NCBI GenBank assembly: GCA_002450155.1
Contig: DJYO01000027.1
Span: forward strand, 62,001 to 126,000
DNA: 64,000 bases
Source: Mageeibacillus sp. UBA6976
GTDB taxonomy: Bacteria > Bacillota > Clostridia > Saccharofermentanales > Saccharofermentanaceae
Direction: 5' to 3'
A model generated the notes under the pieces. The model ran no database searches and was not told where the DNA came from. It saw only the letters and a program-made list of their open reading frames with translations. The position numbers and the translations under genes were made by a program. Shown here one piece after another: positions 1-8,289 of the stretch. Positions within the stretch are counted from its first letter, which is position 1. Each line of letters opens with the position of its first letter.

Positions 1-86
1 CGGTCTATGTGCAGAGCTTCCTTGAGCTTTGCCATAGGTTCTTCGAACGATTCAAGTTCGAGTCTGATATTGTCGAATTCCAGCAT
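1..86 (-). CDS. prfB: Peptide chain release factor 2, N-terminal fragment
   Basis: Only the first 28 codons lie in the window; the gene runs off the left edge. The peptide begins MLEFDNIRLELESFEEPMAK and continues KLKEALHID, which resembles the N-terminal helix of bacterial RF2 (recognises UGA/UAA in translation termination). AAGAAAGG, 8 nt before the ATG and inside the end of the aminotransferase gene, serves as ribosome binding site, so the two genes are probably co-transcribed. No in-frame UGA is seen at the usual RF2 frameshift position (around codon 25). Identification rests on a short stretch and is tentative. Confidence 0.55.
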   Translation of the reverse strand, partial: MLEFDNIRLELESFEEPMAKLKEALHID

Positions 87-90
87 TTAA

Positions 91-1278
91 TTAACCTTTC
101 TTGATCTCTTCTACAAATTCTTTCAAAAGCTGCATAGCTTCCTTGATGTCTTCCATCGAAGCAGCATAACTGATACGGACAAAACCTTCTCCGCAGGCGC
201 CGAAAGCGTTGCCGGGAACTATGGCAACACGCTTCTCCAATAAGAAGCGCTCGCAGAACTCTTCGGATGAGAGGCCCGTTGACTTTATCGAAGGGAAAGC
301 ATAGAAGGCGCCGTAAGGAGTAAAACAGCTCAGACCGGCATCTTCAAGCCCCTTGATTATGACTCTTCTCCTGTGGTTATATTCCTCTCTCATCCTGCTA
401 ACTTCAGCATCTGCATTTGTCGCAGCCTCGATCGCGCAGAACTGGGCAGTTGAAGGAGCGCTCATTATGCAGTACTGATGGATCTTGACCATAGGAGCAA
501 TAAGCTCACTTGGGCCAGCAACATAACCGATCCTGAAACCTGTCATGGCATATGACTTGGAGAATCCGTTTACCATTATGATCCTGTCTCTTAACTCGCT
601 GAACTGGCAAAGAGAAGCCGGTCTTGAATCAAGGTAATTAAGCTCGCAGTAGAGCTCGTCAGACAGAACGATGATATCGGGATGCTTTAAGAGAACGTCA
701 CGTATCTTTGCATAATCCTCGAGAGTCATGACGGCACCTGTAGGATTATTGGGATAACCCATGATTATGTACTTGGTCTTATCAGTTATTGCCTCTTCAA
801 GATCCTCGGGCATCAGCTTATAGTTATTCTCCGGCTTTGTCTCGACTACAACGGGAACTCCGTGGGCAAACATGACTGTCGCCTTGTAAGCAACAAAGCA
901 GGGCTCAACAATGATAACCTCATCGCCGGGATTGATAAGAGCTCTTGCAGCAAGGTCAAGGCCTTCACTGCCGCCGACGGTAATGATCACCTCATGCTTA
1001 TAGTCGTAGGATACTCCATATCTGCGCTTGAGATAGTCACAGATCGCCTCTCTGGAGTCAGAATAGCCTGAATTGGGAGAATAGTGGGTATAGCCGTCAA
1101 TAAGCGAATTGATACCCGCCTCTCTAATAGACCAAGGGGTAACAAAGTCAGGCTCGCCGATAGAAAGGGAGATGACATGTCCCTTCATCTCACTTGCTAC
1201 ATCGAAGAACCTTCTAATTGCCGAAGGCGGCACCTGTTGTACCGCCTTGGAGATCTTATCATTGTAATCAATGCTCAT
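91..1278 (-). CDS. alaT: Class I/II PLP-dependent aminotransferase, AlaT/PatA-like
   Basis: A 395-aa fold-type I aminotransferase. Visible marks are SIGEPDF near the N-terminus, YPNNPTG (substrate/PLP region), LSDELYCEL with the PLP-pyridine Asp, NGFSKSYAMTG with the Schiff-base Lys, and a C-terminal FVRISYA arginine motif. It closely resembles Bacillus AlaT (alanine transaminase) and PatA (diaminopimelate-pathway aminotransferase). The directly preceding Lrp-type gene, overlapping by 4 bp, copies the Bacillus alaR-alaT pair, so alanine:2-oxoglutarate (pyruvate-forming) transamination is favoured. With the malic enzyme upstream this makes a pyruvate/alanine operon. Exact substrate cannot be proven from sequence. 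Confidence 0.8.
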   Translation of the reverse strand: MSIDYNDKISKAVQQVPPSAIRRFFDVASEMKGHVISLSIGEPDFVTPWSIREAGINSLIDGYTHYSPNSGYSDSREAICDYLKRRYGVSYDYKHEVIITVGGSEGLDLAARALINPGDEVIIVEPCFVAYKATVMFAHGVPVVVETKPENNYKLMPEDLEEAITDKTKYIIMGYPNNPTGAVMTLEDYAKIRDVLLKHPDIIVLSDELYCELNYLDSRPASLCQFSELRDRIIMVNGFSKSYAMTGFRIGYVAGPSELIAPMVKIHQYCIMSAPSTAQFCAIEAATNADAEVSRMREEYNHRRRVIIKGLEDAGLSCFTPYGAFYAFPSIKSTGLSSEEFCERFLLEKRVAIVPGNAFGACGEGFVRISYAASMEDIKEAMQLLKEFVEEIKKG

Positions 1279-1763
1279 AAGATAATTGCCTGCCTGTCGT
1301 CACGCTCTGTATTATCGTAAATGACACCGCTAGCCTTATATTTTTTAAGGATAAAATGCGTCGTAGTTGACAGAACGCCTTCTTGTGTTGCTATCTTCTC
1401 GGTTACGAATGTTGCAATATCTCTCAAGGTCTTGTCCTCATAGATGATCATGAGATCAAAACCTCCGGACATCAGATAACAAGCTGTGACCTTATCGTAC
1501 TTGGATAAGACCTGTGCAAGATGGTCATATCCTTTGTTCTTTACAGGTGTGATCCTGACCTCTATCATGCCGATACAATTATCCGGGGCTTTCTTCTCCC
1601 AGTTGATTATCGTCTGATAGCCAAGGATAACATTCTCATCCTTGAGCCTTGTGATCTCCTGCTCTACTTCGGCAGAAGATACACCAAGCATGGTGCCGAT
1701 CTCCTCATAGGAGAGTCTGCTATTGTTCTCGATAAGTCTTAACAGCTCGATATCGTCTATCAT
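1275..1763 (-). CDS. alaR: Lrp/AsnC-family transcriptional regulator, AlaR-like
   Basis: 162 aa. Residues 1-55 form the winged helix-turn-helix (IDDIELLRLIENNSRLS then IGTMLGVSSAEVEQEITRL); residues ~65-145 form the RAM/Lrp ligand-sensing domain (IEVRITPVKNKGYDH, YLMSGGFDLMI). It ends in the STTTHFILKKYK motif characteristic of the AlaR subgroup. It overlaps the malic enzyme stop and the aminotransferase start by 4 bp each, so it is translationally coupled to both. By analogy with Bacillus AlaR it probably activates or tunes the adjacent aminotransferase in response to alanine; that role is inferred from context. Confidence 0.8.
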   Translation of the reverse strand: MIDDIELLRLIENNSRLSYEEIGTMLGVSSAEVEQEITRLKDENVILGYQTIINWEKKAPDNCIGMIEVRITPVKNKGYDHLAQVLSKYDKVTACYLMSGGFDLMIIYEDKTLRDIATFVTEKIATQEGVLSTTTHFILKKYKASGVIYDNTERDDRQAIIL

Positions 1764-2932
1764 ATTCTTGCTACTCCGGTATCACGTGCAGCCTGTGCTA
1801 CTGCAGCTGCAACTGCCTTGCCTACTCTCTCGTCAAATGCGTTAGGGAGAATGTAATCAGGATTGAGTTCCTCGTCCGATACGATACCTGCGATAGCATT
1901 TGCAGCAGCGATCTTCATCTCATCGTTGATGTCAGAAGCTCTTACATCGAGAGCGCCTCTAAAGATTCCGGGGAATGCGAGAACGTTGTTTACCTGGTTC
2001 GGGAAATCAGATCTTCCTGTAGCCATAACTGCAACGCCTGCCTTCTTAGCCTCGTCAGGGAGGATCTCAGGTGTAGGGTTAGCACATGCGAATACGATAG
2101 GATCCTTAGCCATTGTAGCTACCATATCAGCTGTAAGAACGCCGGGAGCGGATACTCCGATGAATACATCTGCACCTACGATAACGTCTGCAAGAGAACC
2201 TGCCTTCTTATCAGGATTTGTGATCTTAGCCATCTCTTCCTTAGCGGAATTAAGACCCTCTCTACCCTCATAGATAGCACCCTTACGGTCGCAGAGGATA
2301 ACATTCTTAAGGCCTCTGGAGATGAGGAGCTTTGTGATAGCTGTAGCAGCAGCACCTGCGCCGTTAACTACAACGTGGATCTCTTCCATCTTCTTGCCGA
2401 CGATCTTAAGAGCATTTGTGAGACCTGCAAGAGTGATTACTGCTGTACCGTGCTGGTCATCGTGGAAGATCGGGATATCGCATCTCTCCTTAAGCTTCTT
2501 CTCGATCTCAAAGCATCTGGGAGCAGAGATGTCCTCGAGGTTTACACCACCGAAAGAACCGGCAAGAAGAGCTACTGTATTTACGATCTCGTCAACATCC
2601 TTGGAACGGATGCAGAGAGGGAAAGCATCTACATCACCGAATGCCTTAAAGAGCGCGCACTTACCTTCCATAACAGGCATACCTGCTTCAGGTCCGATAT
2701 CACCGAGACCTAATACTGCTGTACCGTCAGTTACAACGGCAACAAGATTATGTCTCCTTGTTAAAGTATATGACAAATCAACATCCTTCTGGATCGCAAG
2801 ACAAGGTGCTGCAACTCCGGGTGTATATGCGATAGCAAGTTCTTCCTTTGTGCTAACGGGAGCTTTTGCAATTACTTCGATCTTACCGCCCCACTGCTCA
2901 TGCATCTGCATTGCCTTCTCATCATTTGTCAT
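1760..2932 (-). CDS. NAD(P)-dependent malic enzyme
   Basis: About 390 aa, the short bacterial malic enzyme form (oxidative decarboxylation of L-malate to pyruvate). Seen: AIAYTPGVAAPC, the TDGTAVLGLGDIGPEAGMP active-site segment, FHDDQHGTA metal/substrate motif, a Rossmann segment VVNGAGAAATAI, and FACANPTPEI. There is no C-terminal phosphotransacetylase domain, unlike MaeB. I choose the ATG at 2932 because GGAGG lies 8 nt upstream; a TTG 15 nt earlier would put the RBS inside the gene. It heads the operon with the AlaR-like regulator and aminotransferase, linking malate to pyruvate and alanine. Cofactor preference (NAD or NADP) is not settled here. Confidence 0.92.
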   Translation of the reverse strand: MTNDEKAMQMHEQWGGKIEVIAKAPVSTKEELAIAYTPGVAAPCLAIQKDVDLSYTLTRRHNLVAVVTDGTAVLGLGDIGPEAGMPVMEGKCALFKAFGDVDAFPLCIRSKDVDEIVNTVALLAGSFGGVNLEDISAPRCFEIEKKLKERCDIPIFHDDQHGTAVITLAGLTNALKIVGKKMEEIHVVVNGAGAAATAITKLLISRGLKNVILCDRKGAIYEGREGLNSAKEEMAKITNPDKKAGSLADVIVGADVFIGVSAPGVLTADMVATMAKDPIVFACANPTPEILPDEAKKAGVAVMATGRSDFPNQVNNVLAFPGIFRGALDVRASDINDEMKIAAANAIAGIVSDEELNPDYILPNAFDERVGKAVAAAVAQAARDTGVARI

Positions 2933-2973
2933 ATGAAATACCTCCAAAAATTAAGTTCGCTAGTATAGTAAAT

Positions 2974-2998
2974 AAAAAGAAGGCAAAATACAACCTTC
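2974..2998 (-). terminator. Probable intrinsic terminator of the membrane protein gene
   Basis: On the minus strand GAAGGT and GCCTTC form a 6-bp stem (one G-T pair) with an 8-nt loop, followed directly by TTTTTATTT. It lies just after the stop of the 291-aa membrane protein gene and before the malic enzyme. Short stem, so moderate support. Confidence 0.5.
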
Positions 2999-3013
2999 CA
3001 AAAGCAATAAATG

Positions 3014-3889
3014 TTATTCTTCTTTGCCCTTTTGGTTGTTCATATTGCCTTTATCCGAATGATCGAAATGCAAAGTAGCCATGATCTCATAGCTCCTGAG
3101 ACCGAGTTTTGCATAAACAAGGGCAAACCAGGATGTAGCCGCTGCGTTAAGCACATAGTATACAGGCGTAAGGGCTTCAATATAGCCTGTTATACCGATA
3201 ACAAAACCCACGACCAGGTTGGCCGCAAGGCAAAATGCCAGATTCCTCGCATTAAAGCCATAAACGCTCCTGGCTCTCTTAATGAGGAAAGGAATGACCT
3301 CACTTATCTTGAAATCACCTGCAATAAATGCTGCGGGGAAAGCGATAAATATGGGCATTATGACTATCACCAGTATAAAGAAGATAAAAAAAGCGATTGA
3401 AAGAGGAATGCCAAACACTGCAAGTAACAAGAGCAGGAGCAGTGTTCTGGCAACTACTGTGGAAAGCTTGGGGGGTGTAAGGATCGGAGGCGTAACAGGA
3501 ATGCCCGCAATCTCCGTCACTTTATTCTCCTCGTAATCCAGCAAGTCAGCCTTACGGTTAGTGATAAGATGCATGCCGATATATATGAGCACAAAGATAA
3601 AAGTGATCATCTCGGCAGCCATGGGGAGCAATACTGCAAGAAGCGTCCCCATAGTCCAGGGCGCCTGCATCATCTCCGGAGTTAACTGAGAAGGATCGGT
3701 TATCGAATTAACGGAATCCATCCAAGCCATCAGAGGTCCAAAGTCGGTATCTATCCAGGGATTAAGATAGGCTGCGGTGTTAATGAGAGTCAAAAAAATA
3801 AAGATAAGCCGGTCAGGCCAGGGATTATCCGGGGACTCAAAGATCAGCTGCTTTATGTATATTCTAAACGGATTGTACTCGATAATCAT
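3014..3889 (-). CDS. Multi-pass membrane protein of unknown function
   Basis: 291 aa, not recognised. Hydrophobic segments lie near residues 27-45, 77-108, 145-200 (two or three long helices rich in Leu/Ile/Phe) and 215-265, giving five or six likely transmembrane helices. Between them is a soluble loop with a proline-rich stretch (IPVTPPILTPPK). The C-terminus is polar and charged (KGNMNNQKGKEE), probably cytoplasmic. The start at 3889 has GGAGG 7 nt upstream. It is divergent from the glutamine synthetase gene with only 86 bp between them and ends before a likely terminator, so it is probably monocistronic. No catalytic motif is visible. Confidence 0.75.
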   Translation of the reverse strand: MIIEYNPFRIYIKQLIFESPDNPWPDRLIFIFLTLINTAAYLNPWIDTDFGPLMAWMDSVNSITDPSQLTPEMMQAPWTMGTLLAVLLPMAAEMITFIFVLIYIGMHLITNRKADLLDYEENKVTEIAGIPVTPPILTPPKLSTVVARTLLLLLLLAVFGIPLSIAFFIFFILVIVIMPIFIAFPAAFIAGDFKISEVIPFLIKRARSVYGFNARNLAFCLAANLVVGFVIGITGYIEALTPVYYVLNAAATSWFALVYAKLGLRSYEIMATLHFDHSDKGNMNNQKGKEE

Positions 3890-3975
3890 ATATAACCTCC
3901 GTACAAAATTATAATATACCTTCTCTAAAATTGTGATAAAATTCGTCTATATTATTAGTAGGACGGAGTATCCAC

Positions 3976-5886
3976 ATGACAGAATTCCACGTTATTCCCG
4001 GTCTCCTCTGCGTTATTCCCGTAGAGAATCACTCAGCTTCGGATATCAGAAAGATATTATCCGATCACCCCGAGATCAGATTTGTATCCCTTGCGGCAGT
4101 CGATCTTATGGGCAACGACACAGACGAGAAGATCCCTATCTCAGACTTTTATGACAATATCGAGGACTACCTTGCAGGCAAAGCTGTCCAGACAGACGGC
4201 TCCTCAGTTGTTCTCCCCGGTATTGCAACACTAAACGACGGTAAGGTCGACCTGATCCCCGACCCCAACGTTATCTGGTATATAGATTACAACAGAGAAC
4301 ATATAGATCAGGTTACGGGGCTTCCTGTAGGAACTCTCCGTATTCCCTCATTCCTTAAGCATAACGACGATGTGGTATGCTCAAGAGCTGTCCTTAAGAA
4401 GAGTGCAGACTATTTTGAAGCTCAGATCAAGGATGTATTCAAGAACGATCCTTCACTTTGTGAGGAATTCGGATTTAAGCCCGATGAGCTCTCTACCATC
4501 AATCTCATCATGGCAACAGAGCTTGAGTTCTGGGTCAACTCCCCTGACGAGATCATCAGCACAGAGCAGCTCACCATCTCCCAGGAGCTTAAGGAATCTT
4601 ACTGGAAGCGTACAAAGGGTGTTGTAAGGACAGCATTGGAACAGGTCATCATGACCCTTGAACAGTATGGCTTTAATCCCGAGATGGGTCACAAGGAAGT
4701 AGGAGGCGTCAAGGCTTCACTTAATTCCTCCGGTGAATTCCACTTCATAATGGAGCAGCTTGAGGTTGACTGGAAGTATTCTGATGCCCTTCAGGGTGCA
4801 GACTACGAGCTTATCGCAAGGATCCTGATCAAGGAGATCTTCAGACTCCACGGCCTTGATGTAAGCTTTGATGCAAAGCCACTTCAGGGTGTTGCAGGTT
4901 CCGGAGAACACACTCACGTCAATGCTGTAGCTTACCTTAAGAACGGCAAGAAGATAAATCTCTTTGCCCCTTCTGACCTTAAGAAGGATTATCTCAGCAA
5001 GATCGGCTGGGGGTGTCTTTTCGGCATCATGCGTCACTACAATGTGGTCAATTCCTTTGTATCTGCAACAACAGATGCATTTGAAAGACTTACTCCCGGA
5101 TTCGAGGCACCTACACACTGCGTAGCTTCTATCGGTATGGATGTATTAACGCCTTCAAGAAACAGATCAGTCCTTCTGGGTGTTGTAAGATCTGAAGACA
5201 ACAAGTATGCAACACGGTTTGAGCTCCGTGCTCCAAACCCTCACACCAATACTTATCTTTGCCTCGCAGCTATCTATCAGGCTATGCTTGACGGATTGGA
5301 TTATGCTCTTGAATCAGGCAAGGATTCCAAGCAGCTTGAAAAAGAGTTTATCAAGCCCTATGGCGAGCCCAGCAGCTACCTTGAGCAGAACAGGCTCTAC
5401 AGATGTGAGGATGATATCTTTGAAGATATGACATCAGAGGAGCGCGACCGTCTCTTCGGAAAACCCGCTTCTAACGTATTCTATTCTATCAGTGCTATCA
5501 AGGATTCCGATGAAGCAGACAAGATCCTTTGCAGAGGTGATGTATTCTCCAAGATGATCCTGGATTCCTACTACATGGCAATGCTTGGCCGCTGGGAGAT
5601 GGAACTGTTAGAGAAGATCATCCCTGCCAACCTCTCAACCATAAGAAGCTTTGTAAGGAAGGATAACGGTTCTAACTCTTACGACAACAAGCTCTGGGAA
5701 GAGATCTCAAATCTCAAGATCCAGCTTGCGAAGGACACCGACGAACAGCCTTGTATCTTCTCTCTCATTAAACAGGCTATAGAAAGCAAGGACTGGGAAG
5801 AGACTTCCAGACAGCAGCTTAAGATGAAGAGCTTAATGAAGACACTTAAAGAGAAATACAAGATCTACTGCGATAACCAGATCTGA
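3976..5886 (+). CDS. glnA: Glutamine synthetase, long clostridial form (636 aa)
   Basis: ATP-dependent ligation of ammonia to glutamate. The catalytic barrel motifs are readable: TELEFWV (metal-binding Glu), GHKEVGGVKASLNSSGEF, GSGEHTHVNA (active-site His), ERLTPGFEAPT (substrate Arg loop), SRNRSV and TRFELRAPNPHTNTYLCL. It is about 190 residues longer than a standard type I enzyme (~445 aa), with a longer N-terminal region and a charged, helical C-terminal extension (from ~500 on, MKSLMKTLKEKYK at the end). No type I adenylylation-site tyrosine is evident. GGAG sits 8 nt before the ATG. It is the only plus-strand gene in the first 47 kb and stands alone between a divergent gene and a terminator hairpin. 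Confidence 0.88.
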   Translation: MTEFHVIPGLLCVIPVENHSASDIRKILSDHPEIRFVSLAAVDLMGNDTDEKIPISDFYDNIEDYLAGKAVQTDGSSVVLPGIATLNDGKVDLIPDPNVIWYIDYNREHIDQVTGLPVGTLRIPSFLKHNDDVVCSRAVLKKSADYFEAQIKDVFKNDPSLCEEFGFKPDELSTINLIMATELEFWVNSPDEIISTEQLTISQELKESYWKRTKGVVRTALEQVIMTLEQYGFNPEMGHKEVGGVKASLNSSGEFHFIMEQLEVDWKYSDALQGADYELIARILIKEIFRLHGLDVSFDAKPLQGVAGSGEHTHVNAVAYLKNGKKINLFAPSDLKKDYLSKIGWGCLFGIMRHYNVVNSFVSATTDAFERLTPGFEAPTHCVASIGMDVLTPSRNRSVLLGVVRSEDNKYATRFELRAPNPHTNTYLCLAAIYQAMLDGLDYALESGKDSKQLEKEFIKPYGEPSSYLEQNRLYRCEDDIFEDMTSEERDRLFGKPASNVFYSISAIKDSDEADKILCRGDVFSKMILDSYYMAMLGRWEMELLEKIIPANLSTIRSFVRKDNGSNSYDNKLWEEISNLKIQLAKDTDEQPCIFSLIKQAIESKDWEETSRQQLKMKSLMKTLKEKYKIYCDNQI

Positions 5887-5906
5887 CAGATACATAAATA
5901 TAAGAT

Positions 5907-5940
5907 TAAGGGCTGCGAATCCGAAGACTCGCAGCCCTTA
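5907..5940. terminator. Strong hairpin between convergent glnA and aquaporin genes
   Basis: A perfect 12-bp stem (TAAGGGCTGCGA / TCGCAGCCCTTA) with a ~10-nt loop, 20 bp after the glutamine synthetase stop. The aquaporin gene ends on the other strand at 5969, so the hairpin can act in both directions. The T-tract is modest on either side. Confidence 0.75.
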
Positions 5941-5968
5941 TGTATTGGATCGGGTGAAATTAAGCTAA

Positions 5969-6664
5969 TTAAGCATCCTTGCTGGAAGCTAAGAACTTAT
6001 AGCAGAATGCTGCAAGTGCGCTTCCTACGAAAGGTCCGACGATGAATACCCAAACCACCTTGAGTGCTTCAGCACCAGCGAAGATAGCGGGACCGATAGA
6101 TCTTGCAGGGTTAACTGATGTACCTGTAAGACCGATACCGAGAATGTGTACCATTACGAGAGCAAATCCGATAACAACGCCGCCGAATGAGCCGTGTCCG
6201 AACTTGGAATCTGTAACTCCGAGGATAACGAAGACGAAGATGAATGTGAGGATCGCTTCAACGATGAGACCTGCAACAGCGCTTCCGTTAACGCCTGCAA
6301 GACCGTTTGAACCAAGTCCGCCTGTCTGATCCGTAACTCCGCCAAGGCTCCAGATGAGCTTTAATACGCCTGCACCTGCAACTGCACCGAGGCACTGGGA
6401 AATGATATAACCGATAAAGTCTGTAACAGAGATGCCGCCAGTGATGAGAACACCGAGTGATACAGCAGGATTGATATGGCAACCTGAAATATTACCTACA
6501 GCATAAGCCATACCGACGATTACAAGTCCAAAGGCAAAAGCAGTAAGAATATAACCACTACCATTAACCGAATCGCATCCGACTAACATAGCAGTACCGC
6601 AACCTACGAGAACGAGTGTGAAAGTACCGATAAATTCGGCGATAAACTTCTTCATAGAGTCCAT
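5969..6664 (-). CDS. aqpZ: Aquaporin (MIP family), AqpZ-like
   Basis: 231 aa, six predicted membrane helices in two repeats, carrying both NPA signatures: GCHINPAVSLGV and GTSVNPARSIGPA. The second is followed by Ser rather than the Asp typical of glycerol facilitators, so a water channel of the AqpZ type is favoured. I set the start at the ATG at 6664 because AGAAGG lies 9 nt before it; an upstream in-frame ATG adds ten hydrophilic residues with no RBS. It follows purM by 42 bp on the same strand and may be read through from it. Osmotic water exchange is the expected role. Confidence 0.9.
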   Translation of the reverse strand: MDSMKKFIAEFIGTFTLVLVGCGTAMLVGCDSVNGSGYILTAFAFGLVIVGMAYAVGNISGCHINPAVSLGVLITGGISVTDFIGYIISQCLGAVAGAGVLKLIWSLGGVTDQTGGLGSNGLAGVNGSAVAGLIVEAILTFIFVFVILGVTDSKFGHGSFGGVVIGFALVMVHILGIGLTGTSVNPARSIGPAIFAGAEALKVVWVFIVGPFVGSALAAFCYKFLASSKDA

Positions 6665-6706
6665 AGTAATCAACCTTCTTTCTTTATTCGGCATACTGCC
6701 GTTAGG

Positions 6707-7882
6707 TTAATTATACAGATATTCTTCCCCGCAATATTTCACGATAACTTCATTTTTGTTACCATCAGAAGACTTTTCAACATGGCCTATCCTTCGTGCT
6801 TCAATACCGAAGGAACCTGCAATATCGATAATATCCGATACAGCAGATTCGTCACAATAGAATTCGATCCTGTGACCACAGTTAAATACCTGGAACATCT
6901 CCTTCATGGGAATATCGCCTGAATCATAGATAGCCTGGAATATAGGCGGGAGATCGAACATATTGTTCTTAACATACTTAAGACCTGTGCCGAAATCTCT
7001 GCACTTAGCCTGTCCGCCGCCTGTGCAGTGGATGATGCCATAGACCTCATCCTTATGCTTCTCCAATACCTGAGATATTACAGGAAGGAAAGTCCTTGTG
7101 GGAGACAGGATGCCCTCACCTACTGTTATGTCAGTGCCGGGCAGATTATCCGTAAGACGGAACTTACCACAATAAGCCTTATCCTCGGGTATAGTATCGG
7201 AGAATGACTCCTTATAGTTCTCGTAGTAATACTTGGACAGTAAAAGATGTCTTGCAGCTGTAAGACCGTTGGATGAGATACCCGAATTATAGGAATCTTC
7301 ATATGTAGCCTTGCCGAAGGATGCAAGACCAACGATTACATTGCCGGGCTTGATATTTGCCGCATTTACTACGTCGGAACGCTTAGCTCTTGCAACGAGA
7401 GTGGAATCTACGATAAGAGTCCTTACAAGGTCTCCTACATCAGCTGTCTCTCCGCCGCACATCTTAATATCGATCCCAAGTGCCGAGAGCTTTGCGATGA
7501 TCTCATCGTAACCTTCGATAACCTTGGCGATAGCCTTGCCATCAACCAGGTGGGCATTTCTGCCAATGGTATTTGAGAGCATGAGATTCTTTGTTACACC
7601 TGCACATGCAAGGTCATCAGTATTCATGACAAGAGAATCCTGGGCAAGCCCCTTAAAGTAATCGTAATTGCCAGTCTCTTTGTACATAAGGTAAGCAACA
7701 GAGGATTTTGTGCCGGCGCCGTCAGCATGGATAGCTGTGCAGTATTCCTCATCACCTGCAAGGTCTTCGATAAGTTTGCAGAAAGCCCCCGGGAAGACAC
7801 CCTTAGACTGATTCTTTACTGCTGCCTTTACATCATCTTTCGTAGGTGATACGCCTCTACTTAAATACGATTCAGCTGCCAT
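6707..7882 (-). CDS. purM: Phosphoribosylformylglycinamidine cyclo-ligase (AIR synthase), Bacteroidetes-like form
   Basis: 391 aa; fifth step of purine synthesis, FGAM + ATP to AIR. The start SRGVSPTKDDVKAAVKN, HADGAGTKSSVAYLMYKETG, NTDDLACAGVT, CGGETADVGDLVRT and ILSPTRTFLPVI match the longer ~390-aa PurM form I associate with Bacteroidetes rather than the ~345-aa form common in Bacillota. The ATP-binding DGAGTKS loop and the GGETADVGD nucleotide motif are intact. The ATG at 7882 has GGAGG 7 nt upstream. It lies alone next to rnpB and ahead of the aquaporin gene, away from any pur operon. Family is secure; equating it with the cell's only PurM is inference. Confidence 0.85.
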   Translation of the reverse strand: MAAESYLSRGVSPTKDDVKAAVKNQSKGVFPGAFCKLIEDLAGDEEYCTAIHADGAGTKSSVAYLMYKETGNYDYFKGLAQDSLVMNTDDLACAGVTKNLMLSNTIGRNAHLVDGKAIAKVIEGYDEIIAKLSALGIDIKMCGGETADVGDLVRTLIVDSTLVARAKRSDVVNAANIKPGNVIVGLASFGKATYEDSYNSGISSNGLTAARHLLLSKYYYENYKESFSDTIPEDKAYCGKFRLTDNLPGTDITVGEGILSPTRTFLPVISQVLEKHKDEVYGIIHCTGGGQAKCRDFGTGLKYVKNNMFDLPPIFQAIYDSGDIPMKEMFQVFNCGHRIEFYCDESAVSDIIDIAGSFGIEARRIGHVEKSSDGNKNEVIVKYCGEEYLYN

Positions 7883-7914
7883 GTTACATCCTCCGATTGT
7901 AATCTAAGTTTTCC

Positions 7915-8257
7915 GTGCAGACCGGTAAGCCGGGTTCTGTATGTGACAATCATCTATCTAGGATCTAAATCTCTTTAGACCTCAAGCCGTCTCCCGAGAC
8001 CCGCGGACCACGGTTAAGTCTCATCCACGACGTTGCTCCGGGTGGGGTTTACAAGGCCGGTATGTCTCCATACCGCCGGTGAGCTCTTACCTCGCCTTTT
8101 CATCCTTACCCTTGCGGGCGGTTTTCTTTTCTGTTGCACTTTCCTTAAAGTTGCCTTCACCGGGAACTGCCCGGCACCCTGTCCTGTGGAGCCCGGACTT
8201 TCCTCATGCACACAGGGCTTTCGCCCGATCGGTGCCCGCGATTGTCTCGGTCTGCCC
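7915..8257 (-). ncRNA. rnpB: RNase P RNA, bacterial type A
   Basis: The ribozyme subunit that removes tRNA 5' leaders. On the minus strand it starts GGGCAGACCG and ends CGGTCTGCAC, which pair to form P1. The conserved cores are present: GAGGAAAGTCCGGGCTCC near the 5' end (CR I), ACAGGACAGGGTGCCGG, GGTAAGAGCTCACCGG, GGGTAAACCCC-like CR region (GTAAACCCCACCCGGAGCAA) and ACAGAACCCGGCTTA near the 3' end (CR V). Overall arrangement and ~343 nt length fit type A, as in most Clostridia, not the Bacillus type B. It sits between nif3-like and purM on the same strand. Confidence 0.95.
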
Positions 8258-8289
8258 GAAAAACATATTCATTTTAAATAAAATGGCTC

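Noticed and set aside
2322..2936. 204-codon plus-strand frame over the malic enzyme gene
   Set aside because: Antisense shadow of a conserved enzyme; no family resemblance or RBS.
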